The notes under the pieces: model-generated
Seen by the model: only the letters and a program-made list of their open reading frames with translations
Databases searched by the model: none
Told to the model about the DNA's origin: nothing
In this document: positions 42,901-51,077 of the stretch, piece by piece
How positions within the stretch are numbered: the first letter of the stretch is position 1
How the letters are laid out: every line of letters begins with the position of its first letter
Translations under genes and position numbers: made by a program
From: Naegleria lovaniensis
Taxonomy: Eukaryota; Heterolobosea; Eutetramitea; Acrasida; Naegleriidae
Reading direction: 5' to 3'
Assembly (NCBI RefSeq): GCF_003324165.1
Contig: NW_025407823.1
Coordinates: forward strand, 868,001-932,000
DNA length: 64,000 nucleotides

Positions 42901-43198
42901 CCTCATCAACAGGCCTTTCAATGGGAGGTAAACGTTGAAGTAGATCATTGGTTTCTTGTGGAGAGAGGGATTCTTGTGTTGTTGCTGTTCCGGTCGTTGA
43001 TGATGACGAAGGCTTTTTGGATGAAGACTCAGCTCCCAACAACAACAAGGAAGAAACATCAGTGGGAGTGGGCTCACGTAACTCGACGATCAATCCTCGA
43101 TGGCTGCCATTCGATGAACCGGTATCTTGATCATCCGAGTAGTAATCATCATCATGATAATATGGCTCTTCTTCTTCGTAATCAATTTCGTCCATCAT
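36929..43198 (-). CDS. bacterial-type alpha-2-macroglobulin family protein
   Basis: A single 2,089-aa exon. Alpha-2-macroglobulins trap proteases by a bait region and a reactive thioester. A very acidic, disordered N-terminus (MMDEIDYEEEEPYYHDDD) has no signal peptide. A bacterial Ig-like domain (~140-260) precedes macroglobulin repeats, an A2M_N segment GLYKPNEEIFIKGYARD (~722), VDEAVLALTGY (~1238), and PVSMTDSEGRARVNFTLPDN (A2M). The thioester motif CTEQ is intact at Cys1591 inside the helical TED, and the C-terminus AEEMYSPEIFG matches the family. A 51-residue Cys-rich insert (1298-1348, 12 Cys) occupies the bait-like position. The architecture matches bacterial YfhM-type proteins, so transfer from bacteria is possible. 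ATG 43195 is an alternative start. Confidence 0.88.
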   Translation of the reverse strand: MMDEIDYEEEEPYYHDDDYYSDDQDTGSSNGSHRGLIVELREPTPTDVSSLLLLGAESSSKKPSSSSTTGTATTQESLSPQETNDLLQRLPPIERPVDEENQDFFMREKSLKPPRTAETIQQTFPPEQTLEKPEQLKQEEEALNGSSLRVLRYLPEGKVDRSVPHISITFSQPMIELSSVENVESVNVLEFIEISPMPKNGGRFKWIGTKTVLFEPLYRFDMSTRYTVTIKAHKAKSATGGILEKDVVFAFETPRLNMLNKLPHSTVAPLNEFPVFYMEFDQEIDPAVLMKHIAVNSGYNTQLVLNDGRSDQNEQVKKFIENLLNEYNMLKRNSSIYYAVTNKLSNAPPNRHLWFMIDVKSKRVELSESVQVVLRAGATSSEGNLPTEADISFSVSNYPSFTVNNTYGGTKPLEAFHLVFSNGIDCEELQEAHVKVTPSIERFELQPSSTSLFVRGKIMGRTEYVIELSENIRDVYGQKLQGNRTFKFNVGSAAQSLNAFQTGLIVLDPTVNTKPVYSVFSVNLAAIHVQVYQVTPSNYNSNLFYVDKYSNSVKTFPGKKVMDSIINTNGKQDEPTVTEIDLSLYLQYPKENLGQLLVVVEPDKSSWKGDWRYRPVYVSWNQVTKIALDGFYDSADGTIYCWANSLSDGSILKEGITFRQTKVSTDVKPSSTTGVATISHKSYDGAVTMVANLGNDCCFVPDLYLRCYKKNGWLAYNMFNDRGLYKPNEEIFIKGYARDIKIEQYGQRYKVHLPSKGAYTYVVTDSRGAKYHEGTLNISESGSFDLKFKIPDNVNLGTHILTVNGLNMTTTFKVEEFRTPEFTVSSSIPQLRYVVNGVTICKTKAEYYSGGSLSGSKCQYIVKQSEAHYSPPNFSDYSFGTTINNPFYSYYGYSSNDFFAPPPAKFEGIIDGEGQHELAISFKESERLKKCPVNITVESTVQDINRQTMSSTSSFLVHPCRLYCGLKLEKMFTKPKVPVNLCLVCCDIEGNTVENVDMELVVKTKVEKKKGYSIVQEDVEALKTTIKSQKEPIKYPVSFDKSGIYVFNVSIKDPETHLTNTCAGSLYITGGSKSKKDVVGSRLVRQNVLMVPDKTEYQVNEEAKIIIQSPFDSVATGLVTLCLNSVTETYPITIDPNVGSLEFIVPIKKEYIPNVKVTVSLQGSESRTDSLGNVITSIPNLPAYARGDCQLNVSRRQHLLTVEAVPEKQFVTPGVSTFIDVIVRDEMTKTPQPNSEVCVVAVDEAVLALTGYRISNPISSFINNNSVSLHEFSLRDHLFVKTNLDEIYVEASSDSSECEGEDENCCDDYDNDSFGGCMECACMSCNSRTNSIQKCCCRSKSDEKCKECEEEGGEAPRKPQKPTIALRKNFNPVAVFSPVSMTDSEGRARVNFTLPDNLTRYRVTAVAVQREDLFGLAESSIVAQLPLAIRPSLPRFLNFGDRAEFTCVLQNQTMANLSVHIAIAYTGLELLDTSKRGLKVLIPALQRAEIRFPMQAIQVGVAKFQVGVSVSDSFINFSDAVEKEVRVFTPATTEAFAVYGEMDDTCNVFQPVKTPGNVYTQFGGLQITTSSTALASLTDSFLYLYNYPFDCTEQLSSRVLSIVALKDVLYAFKVKDMPSESTLLKKLENMLSILYGRQHPNGGYGWWTYSNGCETSPYLSCHVGHAFARAKKAGFTLNETCVSKLVNVLTNIHNYFYHYYSEESKRSIRAYAYYVLGLLGNSNAAQLAETLYKECGGVGAIPLDCLAWIANTIFLGNRSNITSTVSEILNYMLMRVNETPQTANFVTKYGDDVTAKQIMLHSDRKVDGICLEALITIAPKNDLIAKVVKGLLAHKKKGRWGNTQENVFILLALNTYFHVFEGVTPQFVVKMWLGDDFCGEQQFHGRNKDENMLTIPMKQLDEDASKTLVISKEGPGRLYYRLAMDYAPKNLLLPPLDYGFQIQRTYEGVTNPSHAQFDKEQNCWKFKAGEMIRVKINFTTTSRRYHVALVDFLPGGLEALNPELKGAPQAAQQRTSSCWWNWPWYEHQNIRDERVEAFSSLVWEGSHSFNYIARATSIGSFVIPPTKAEEMYSPEIFGRSSTMFAQVYE

Positions 43199-43692
43199 TG
43201 TTGAAATTATTTAAACTGTTGATGAATAATAAATAATAATTGTGTTTCTATCTTTCTTTTTGGACACACGGAGAGACGGATGTCAACGGATTGTTTTTTT
43301 GATTTGAGTTGAGGAATGAGTATCTCACACAGCAGAAGATCAATGAACTTGGAGCATGTAATTCCTTTTCATTACAAAAACACGACCAATACATGTGGTT
43401 CATGAAACAGTTTGATTCGTTCCTCTTGATGAGGAAACAGGCCTTGCACCGCAAATCAAGATTGCAAAACAGGCGTGAAAAAATGTTTCATCTTTATTTC
43501 ATCTCGGGTTCCAAGATTTATTGAAAATTATTAAATAATTTACAGAAGCAATTATGGAACGTTCCTCCATATCACAGGCAGCAAAGGAAATGCTGTTCTC
43601 TCTCCATGATCTTTCAAGATAATTACGTATAGAATGGGTACTGGGATATTGACGTGGCCACCAGTTTGCAAGCAACCGAAATTCCACAACAT
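43199..43692. other. intergenic, no gene seen
   Basis: Lies 5' of the alpha-2-macroglobulin gene and 3' of the GT61-like gene (both minus strand). Short frames (e.g. 43309..43524 plus) have no recognisable content. A presumed promoter region. Confidence 0.4.
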
Positions 43693-45726
43693 TTACATGA
43701 AGGTATCTTCAAGTGTCAACAATTCTCGATATCTTCGTTTGACTGCTCGCAAGACAGAATTAAGCACTAGCTCTTTTGGTAGGATCACATCACAATTATC
43801 TGGGAACAAGACTGTTGGCCTCAAATTACAAGGAATGGGTCCTCCATTAATTTCCATAATATCCACAATTTCAACGTTGGGGAAAGCCTGCAACACCTTA
43901 ATACCATGAGAGTGTTGGCATTTCAATCCATTTTCTTTGATATGGCAAGTTGGTGGAAGGAAGAGTGAAGTGTCATCTCTGAAAAACATGGCATAATAGG
44001 CAGCACTTCCTGGATCGGAAATGTAAACGTCCACATTTGAAAAGTAATGAATTTGATCCTTAATTGTTTGGAAGTCAGATAAAATCAAAGGATCGATAAT
44101 TAATTTCTTCTTGAAAGTGTTTGTGAGTTTTTGAATGAATGGATCTTTTTCAACATTCTGCTTTAGATATTCAATGACTTCATCGACATTGTGAATGGCT
44201 TGTCCGTGACGACCTGAAGGAAGCTTTCGATTCATGGCAATAATAACATCCTTCTCGAGTAAGAATTTCTTCATTCTTTCCTCCTTTTCCTGCTCTGTGC
44301 TGTATTGCTTATCAAAAGGAAGAATACCCAAATTCTTGTATACAAGTCCTTTGAGATTCATATAGAGACTTTCTTTTCCATAGGGATGTGAAACCACATT
44401 CGAAATTGTGTGACCGGCATAAAAGTTTGTGAAACATGCTTGAAGAGTGACAGGTCCTTCTGTGGGCATGCCCTTTTCAAAATTATTAGTGCAAGGAGCA
44501 GGAAGAATTTTCCAAGCTCCATTCTGATGACACCGCTGAAGAATTGGATTTTTGCTAATCAGATGCCCACCTTGAATAGAATATCGAGTGGCATGTCTTG
44601 GATCATATTCATAGGCACCCATCCAATTGTTGCCAGACATGTCAAAAACATCATCCAAATACAAAATGTGATTATCCTCCCATGGTCCATCAGGATTGAA
44701 ATTCATCATCAGACCCGTAATCATTCCGAGAGCCTCTGACATGACGTGACCGACATTTCCTGATGCAAATCTCTTCAAAGCATACAATGGTTTGTCATAG
44801 ATTGTGAAATTCTCAGCAAATGCAATAGGTTCATACTCTTCCTTAACAGCGTTGGTTGTGGTATTTCGAATGGATTTTCTTACAAAGGCACGTTCATACA
44901 CCTTTGTTTTGTCCTTCTTTGTTGAATATTTAAACACCAAATCTCCATCGACCAATTTGATGAAAAAGTTTCCACGATCGGTCATGATGGTCGATCCTTG
45001 CACCCACACCCATGGCTTTGAATTCAATTTTTCAAACATAACCTCGCCGGCAAGTCGATCTGAAGACTGGAACAAGACGAATTCTCCTGTTGATGTCATG
45101 CACAAGTTATTGATATGACAAGTGGCCATAACCGTATCTTGAGGTGTGTAAATGTAAGGACCTCCTTTTGGTACCATGATTGGCATTCCAGCTACTTTAC
45201 CATACCGATTGCATCGATGGTGACCCAACAAGAGTTTTGTTTCTGACTTGAGTTTTTCCTCCTTCGTTTCAATTCCTGCCTTCTTCTTTGATTGGGAGTT
45301 TTGTGGTGTATTCCATGATGAGGATGCAACGGCTTTCTTGTTTTTCCTATTTCTTCGACGATTCATCTCTGAATCAATTTCCACAGAAAGTCTTTTAGAC
45401 ATGGTTTCTCTGGTCACATACGATGGAAGAGCACCTTGCGATGTATGTGAATGTCCAGCAGCATTCGAAGCATCCTTATTGGCAAGCTCTGGTGGCAATT
45501 GACACTTATTCACAAACACACCACTCGAAACCAGAACCATCACCGTACAAAAGAACAAGGACAAGGTCACAAAAAGCATTACAATTTTCAACGTGACCGG
45601 CTTGGTTGTAGTAGCCGATTGTAATAATTCTTCCATAAAGGACGTCCCTTTGAGTGTTGAGGACGACTCTGAGTTCCAGCCCATAGCTGTTGCTGGTGTT
45701 GTATGAGAAGAAGAGTCAGAGGACAT
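43693..45726 (-). CDS. GT61-like glycosyltransferase, type II membrane protein
   Basis: 677 aa. One transmembrane helix (~46-72, KIVMLFVTLSLFFCTVMVL) follows a cytosolic Ser/Thr-rich head, as in Golgi transferases. The lumenal part has GT61/DUF563-like landmarks: SGNVGHVMSEALG, YLDDVF, a late YISDPGSAAYYAMFFRDD and PPTCH. GT61 enzymes add xylose, GlcNAc or arabinose to proteins and glycans. Catalytic residues are not certain from sequence alone, so family is moderate. Neighbours do not inform the substrate. Single exon. Confidence 0.55.
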   Translation of the reverse strand: MSSDSSSHTTPATAMGWNSESSSTLKGTSFMEELLQSATTTKPVTLKIVMLFVTLSLFFCTVMVLVSSGVFVNKCQLPPELANKDASNAAGHSHTSQGALPSYVTRETMSKRLSVEIDSEMNRRRNRKNKKAVASSSWNTPQNSQSKKKAGIETKEEKLKSETKLLLGHHRCNRYGKVAGMPIMVPKGGPYIYTPQDTVMATCHINNLCMTSTGEFVLFQSSDRLAGEVMFEKLNSKPWVWVQGSTIMTDRGNFFIKLVDGDLVFKYSTKKDKTKVYERAFVRKSIRNTTTNAVKEEYEPIAFAENFTIYDKPLYALKRFASGNVGHVMSEALGMITGLMMNFNPDGPWEDNHILYLDDVFDMSGNNWMGAYEYDPRHATRYSIQGGHLISKNPILQRCHQNGAWKILPAPCTNNFEKGMPTEGPVTLQACFTNFYAGHTISNVVSHPYGKESLYMNLKGLVYKNLGILPFDKQYSTEQEKEERMKKFLLEKDVIIAMNRKLPSGRHGQAIHNVDEVIEYLKQNVEKDPFIQKLTNTFKKKLIIDPLILSDFQTIKDQIHYFSNVDVYISDPGSAAYYAMFFRDDTSLFLPPTCHIKENGLKCQHSHGIKVLQAFPNVEIVDIMEINGGPIPCNLRPTVLFPDNCDVILPKELVLNSVLRAVKRRYRELLTLEDTFM

Positions 45727-46337
45727 TTAGTAATCTTTTGGTTGTGGTACTTGTTGTTATTGTTGTGACCAATTCTTCTCTCTTGTTGTTTTTTTTTGTA
45801 GTTCAGAATGTGCGGGGAGTTGGTGCTTGGATAACATGACATGCTGATTTGTGGTTGTTGTATGAAAGTGGTTGATGTTGTGACCATGTGTATTTGAACA
45901 GAACAGTTGTTCATGAAAGGATCTCATTGGTTTTGTACTTTGCATCTCTGTAGTGATGATTTTGGATCTCTCACGTTGTTGTGTGGCCATGTTCACGGAT
46001 AAACGTTGCACTAATTTGCACAAATACAACGGTAGGGAGATTTTGTTATTCATGGTTGTCATGACCTTGAGGTTCTTTCATTGTGCAAACTCTCTTGTCA
46101 GTGGCAGAAGCACCAGTTGCTGGTCATCAGTTCTCACACTCTTCTTTTGACTTTTTTCATTCTCATTTTGTTGGGCTAGCCGTTACATGATTCTTTCCCG
46201 CGTTCTTTGCAAAACTGCCAAATGTCATTTAAAAAAATCATTTAAAAAATATAATCACACACCTTTGTCTGTGTGAAAGACCACACTATTCAAAAGCTCC
46301 AATCCATAATCACATCCTCTCCTAGCCACACCATATC
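45727..46337. other. divergent intergenic region, 611 bp
   Basis: Shared upstream DNA of the GT61-like gene (leftward) and the Ser/Asn-rich gene (rightward). Overlapping minus frames up to 108 codons are low-complexity Asn/His/Thr shadows of repetitive leader sequence. Confidence 0.45.
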
Positions 46338-48656
46338 ATGAAATCCTTTTTCAGTAATCTCTTCAAAACCAATTCCACCTCCACAACCACAACCTCCACC
46401 TCCACAGCAGGATCCATCACGACCACTTCAACCATTCAATCCAACCGTAATCGTCCTTCCCATCAACGAGCAGCTTCCTTCATTGACAAAACCACCACCA
46501 CTTCTCTTTCCACAGATTATTCACAACAACAACCAACAAATTCTGAATATAACTCGAACAACAACAACAACCCTTCAAATTCCTCTCCACTCAAACGAAA
46601 GAGAAATCAAAATTATTCAGATGACACTCTCCATGACATGTTAGAATCATATTCTCCAAGAGGAGGAGCTGGTAAAGGTTATCATCAAGATCTTGGACAT
46701 GAAAAGATTCTTTTGAAAGCTCCAACGACTCCGGATCGATCGAAACAACTCAAATTGACTCCGCCCCATGAGAGAGGACTCATGTCGAGAAGAGCTTCTT
46801 CTTCGAATGCATGTCATGAAGAGAATGTAGTTAGCAACAACAGCAGCAGCAGTGCACACAATGGTTCAAGATCCCATAATTTGAAACGAAACTCTTCATT
46901 GATGATGAATCCATTGGGACTTCAAGAGTCAAATGTCAAACAAAAGAATAAGGAAACTGGAAATTTGTCGACCAGCCAGATGAATTCTTCCAAACATGTC
47001 CATGGTCGTTCCATGTCCTTAAAATTCCTTCCTGGACAACTTCAAAACAATCACCCGTCAAGTAGAGAAGATGCTTCAAACTCTTCTTTACAATCTCCTC
47101 GTTTACCTTCTTCTCCAATGACCTCCACGAAACAACAGCAATGCTCACCCGCTCGCTCGAATGGATCTACCACGAATTATAATCCATTGGAAACCTTTCC
47201 ACAGGCATACAAGGGTTTGGAACCTTTTTGTATCGAAGCCTCACTTGCCAAATTAGGAAAGAAATTCAATGAAATGATTTACAAGCAAACTGAGAGTTGG
47301 ATTCAAGCTTCGAATGGTGAAGAAGAGCTAAAGAATGCCAGTTCTAATATGAAGTTCACAAGAGATTTACTTCGAATGTCTCATTGTATGAGTGTTGATG
47401 AATTTGAACCTGTCAAACTTCAACAAGTGAATTCTCGAGCTTCTCAAAGCAACCTTTCGTTACAAACCCCTCTTTCAGGTAAATTCAAGAGAATTCATGA
47501 CTTTTCTCAAATCGAAGATCCCACTCTAAGAATGATTGAAATTATTAATGCAACTCATGACCTCTTTGAAAATAAGAATTCGAACGGTCCTGTCAAATTC
47601 TGTACTCTTGAATGTTATCAAGACTTGACCAATACGTTCCAATCACAAAATGTTCAACCCGATGATTTGGTTAATGTATTTAGAACATTGTGTGTGAAGA
47701 GACAACGTCATCAAGCAGCTTCAAGTCAAATGTCATCCTCTCAACACAAAAGAAGCTCGTCCAACCTGTCCTGTATCGAAAAACCACATCCCATGCTTAA
47801 AGTGTTATGTCTCATTGATCAATCCGTTGTGGTTGGCACATTAGGTCAAGTAGCTCAATGCATCATGACTCTGAAAAACAGCATTTCTCAACTTCCTCAA
47901 AAGGAAGCTGCCGTTACCATCGACCAATTTAAGGATATTCGTGGAACATGGACCGTAACCTTTAGAGATTATGGAGACAAGTTGAGTGTGTTGCATCAAC
48001 GTACGGATTGCATGTTGACGAAAAACAATCCAAAATTATTTTCCAATAACGGGAATCGAAGTGGCGCCTCTTCGAAATTACCTCGCTCTGAATTTTTGGA
48101 ATTGTTTCACATCACATGGCAAGTCGAGTTGTTTTTCAATTCTCGAGAAAATCCTCAATTCATTCAAGCTATTGAGGTTTCATTGAGGGACATTGATTGG
48201 ACATGTTCTGGCTCGAGAGATCTTCACGATGAGAATTCAACATTTATCATGTTGACTCCTGAACAGAGATTTGAAGCAGAGAGAATTTGTCGTCTCTTCT
48301 TCTCTGTCAAGAATGAAGTGAAACGATTCAGTCAGAACAATGCAAGTGATGGCATGCGGTCAGTTCTCACACAACCTGTGAAATGTCGACTCGATAATAT
48401 TCCACCTCATGTTCCAGGAGTACAATTAAGTTCTCTCAACTCGAGCAATAACAATGGATTAACTTCACCAAGACCAACAACTGCGAACGTTGATGGAGGC
48501 AATTTGACAAGTCCTCGAAGAAGGGCAACTCCTTCCTTGCGTCTCAATTACAATTGGTTCACGAAATTGTTCTCTTCCAATTCGAATTCGGCTCAAGTGG
48601 AGGATGTATTGGCTGAGTATGTTGTTCCCACGAGTACCAGCACTTCCCTTAGATAA
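46338..48656 (+). CDS. hypothetical Ser/Asn-rich protein, 772 aa
   Basis: A single exon. Residues 1-~285 are low complexity (Ser, Thr, Asn, Gln), with repeated SSPL and SPR-type possible phosphosites. From ~290 a folded helical domain runs to ~670: YKGLEPFCIEASLAKLG, IEIINATHDLF, MLKVLCLIDQSVVVGTLGQ, and FKDIRGTWTVTFRDYGDKLSVLHQR. The end is again low complexity. I do not recognise the family. It converges with the SAM-domain gene (61 bp between stops). Confidence 0.6.
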   Translation: MKSFFSNLFKTNSTSTTTTSTSTAGSITTTSTIQSNRNRPSHQRAASFIDKTTTTSLSTDYSQQQPTNSEYNSNNNNNPSNSSPLKRKRNQNYSDDTLHDMLESYSPRGGAGKGYHQDLGHEKILLKAPTTPDRSKQLKLTPPHERGLMSRRASSSNACHEENVVSNNSSSSAHNGSRSHNLKRNSSLMMNPLGLQESNVKQKNKETGNLSTSQMNSSKHVHGRSMSLKFLPGQLQNNHPSSREDASNSSLQSPRLPSSPMTSTKQQQCSPARSNGSTTNYNPLETFPQAYKGLEPFCIEASLAKLGKKFNEMIYKQTESWIQASNGEEELKNASSNMKFTRDLLRMSHCMSVDEFEPVKLQQVNSRASQSNLSLQTPLSGKFKRIHDFSQIEDPTLRMIEIINATHDLFENKNSNGPVKFCTLECYQDLTNTFQSQNVQPDDLVNVFRTLCVKRQRHQAASSQMSSSQHKRSSSNLSCIEKPHPMLKVLCLIDQSVVVGTLGQVAQCIMTLKNSISQLPQKEAAVTIDQFKDIRGTWTVTFRDYGDKLSVLHQRTDCMLTKNNPKLFSNNGNRSGASSKLPRSEFLELFHITWQVELFFNSRENPQFIQAIEVSLRDIDWTCSGSRDLHDENSTFIMLTPEQRFEAERICRLFFSVKNEVKRFSQNNASDGMRSVLTQPVKCRLDNIPPHVPGVQLSSLNSSNNNGLTSPRPTTANVDGGNLTSPRRRATPSLRLNYNWFTKLFSSNSNSAQVEDVLAEYVVPTSTSTSLR

Positions 48657-48717
48657 ATAAAACAAATTTATTATCATATCATATGTTGAGTGTCTGATCG
48701 AATCGATTGAAACATGC

Positions 48718-50743
48718 TCATCTACGTGGAGGAGAAAGTGTATAACCATTCAAACAGCAAGATGGTTTGATAGAAATCATGTTGTTACTTGATAATTCAT
48801 CACCAACAAGAGACGACTCTGCTTTCATGGATTTGTTAAAAACTCTCAAAAGGGACAAGGTGAAATTTGGTTCTGTTTCCGTTTTCATGCCGAAATTTGT
48901 GGTCAATGTTCCAAATTCTTTAATGCAAGATGGAGTTGGGAAACAAATAATGACAAGTTTGTCATCGTTGGAAATACTGTTTTGGATGCTTGCCAAATCG
49001 ATTCTTAAAATTGATAATATTTTTGGTAAAAATTAATCGAGTTGATAAGTACTTACTCTGTGGGTGGAGTGGCAATTTCTTCTTCGAAAATGGCATTGAG
49101 TAATGCTTGCTTTAACTCTTCACTGATATTATTATTTTCACTTTCTGATAGTAATTTGTACCATAAAGATGCAGAAATTGATATCCATGTTCCAAAATAT
49201 CCATAATTAAGATAAGGAGCGAATGCTTGCTTGATCTTGGTTCTCTTCTTTTTCTTTGTTTCTGTCGCCTCGTAGAAACGATTATGATTAATAACAGACA
49301 TTATGTTCAATCGGTGGAGCATGTCAACTACAAAGTGTTGTTGGTTGCACTTTTTGATGTCGAATTTTCTGGTTGAATTCCACTCGGTGCAGACCTTTGA
49401 CACAGTAGTCATTAAAGCATCAATTTCGTAAAGGGTGTAAATGGTTTCAATTTCAATAAATTCCGAGTTGGTGATGTCTCTTCTTCGTACACACGCCACG
49501 CTTTGATCGTTCCATTCAATGCAAAACAATCCAATGGCAACAGAAAAGTAGAAGGCTCCTACAGGGCACTCTTCATCCTTGAGATCACTCCTATAGTTCA
49601 ATAAAAGTTGAATGGTCATGTATGGCTTTTCGCTTGTGCTATCCAATGCATTGATGTCAATATTTTCTGGGTTCAAATAAATATATTTAAATCTTTCAGG
49701 TATTGCCAAATTTTGTGCAATTTCTTCAATTTTTTCCTCGTCATTTGAGCAGTTCAGTTCCATAGCTTTCAGTTTTTCAATCACCTTCTCGACATAGTGA
49801 CCTTCTTGAGCAGAGAGCTTGGTAAATTTTGGAAGTGCTAATGAAAAATTTTCATTGTGACATGCTGGAAATTCAATGTCCTTGGCAAGATTGGCATCCT
49901 TTCCAACCACTGAGAAGGAAATGGTCTTGTCAGTAAATATGTTTCTCTTTCTCTGTAAAAAGTTCTCAATAAGAGCAGTATTCACTTCCACGTGTTTGGA
50001 ATGAGTGATTCGGGCTGAGGTCGGAGATGATCCATCTTCTTCATCGGAGTTACGAGGAGAAGACTTGTTCTCTTCGTACGTGATGATGTTATTTTCGGTT
50101 GCTACAGAAGGGTTCTTATTGTTGAAATCCAAATCACTCGAGCTTGTTCGTTGTTGATATTTTCCATTGCTAACATTGTTGCTTTTTGGTAAATTCTGTA
50201 GAGCTTGAGTCATGGTGTCCATACGCACCACATGAACCGAATCGGAGCTTTGTAAATAATTATCAAAATTATTGCTGATTTTTACAGATTCATACAGCAA
50301 AGGGTAATCACCGGCCAATGCATTGAGAACATCAACTGCAGAATCGTTGGGCAAGACCACAACCAAATCATGAAGAGTGAGTTTTGTAAAATCAACCACT
50401 TCATCAAAATAAGAGCTCTCTCTCACGGCTGTTGTGGTATTGGTTCATTGATGGTGTTGTTGAATTTCAAGGAAGATTGTTTGGATCGTTCATAAAACAC
50501 AATAAATTTTGATGATGATTAGGTCAGAAGAAGCAAAATACCAGTTGGGATCATGTAAGCCGATCGGCATACTTGACAACAAAACACCTGTAACTTACAT
50601 TCCACAATAAAATCGTTGAATTCCTTCTCATGGAGCCATTTGACAAAATGTTCCTTCTTCCACTCTTCAATGGGAGGAACCTCATGAGATTGATCGTCAC
50701 CACTCCGAGAACCTGCGAAAAAGTCTTTTAAGAATTTCTTCAT
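48718..50743 (-). CDS. SAM-domain protein
   Basis: Three exons, 50743..50599, 50428..49057 and 49003..48718 (600 aa), with introns of 170 and 53 nt. ATG 50743 opens a SAM-like domain (~26-95): IEEWKKEHFVKWLHEKEF, then across the splice FDEVVDFTKLTLHDLVVV. SAM domains mediate oligomerisation or RNA/protein binding. The middle is Ser/Asn-rich; a folded C-terminal part follows from ~230. The second exon would end in PPTE-stop, but gagtaagt is a strong donor and the phase fits the third exon, so I extend the gene to 48718. That last exon is the less certain piece. Confidence 0.65.
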
Positions 50744-50863
50744 TTTTTTATGATTGGAATATCGGAGATGCAAGTATCGAAAGTAAAAATCTTGAGGAGT
50801 TACAATTTGCAAAGGGTAATGCAAAGTGATGCTTTTGTTTTGAATCTAAAAAAGTCTCGCAAC

Positions 50864-50869
50864 AAAAAA
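50864..50869 (-). terminator. RNA polymerase III T-run terminator of tRNA-Ile
   Basis: On the minus strand six consecutive T residues lie five bases beyond the tRNA 3' end, the usual Pol III stop signal. Confidence 0.75.
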
Positions 50870-50874
50870 CATTT

Positions 50875-50946
50875 GGTGATAGTCGGGATTGAACCGACGA
50901 CCAATGGCTTATTAGACCAACGCTCTACCGACTGAGCTATATCACC
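50875..50946 (-). tRNA. tRNA-Ile(AAT)
   Basis: 72 nt on the minus strand with all four arms: acceptor GGTGATA/TATCACC, D-arm GCTC-GAGC, anticodon stem TTGGT/GCCAA (one G-T wobble) with loop CTAATAA, and T-arm GTCGG-TTCAATC-CCGAC. The anticodon AAT decodes isoleucine (modified to inosine at position 34). A-box and B-box promoters are intact and no intron is present. CCA is not encoded. It sits in the gap between two divergent protein genes. Confidence 0.95.
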
Positions 50947-51077
50947 TTCACATTAATTTTAACTGAGTGGTTCTTATATTCCAGACAATCAGTCCTTTAT
51001 GGGATCCTTCTGCCAAACAAGGTTATGTCCTTCCTCAAACCAAGAATTTGCCAACTGTCAATACGAACACACAAAAA

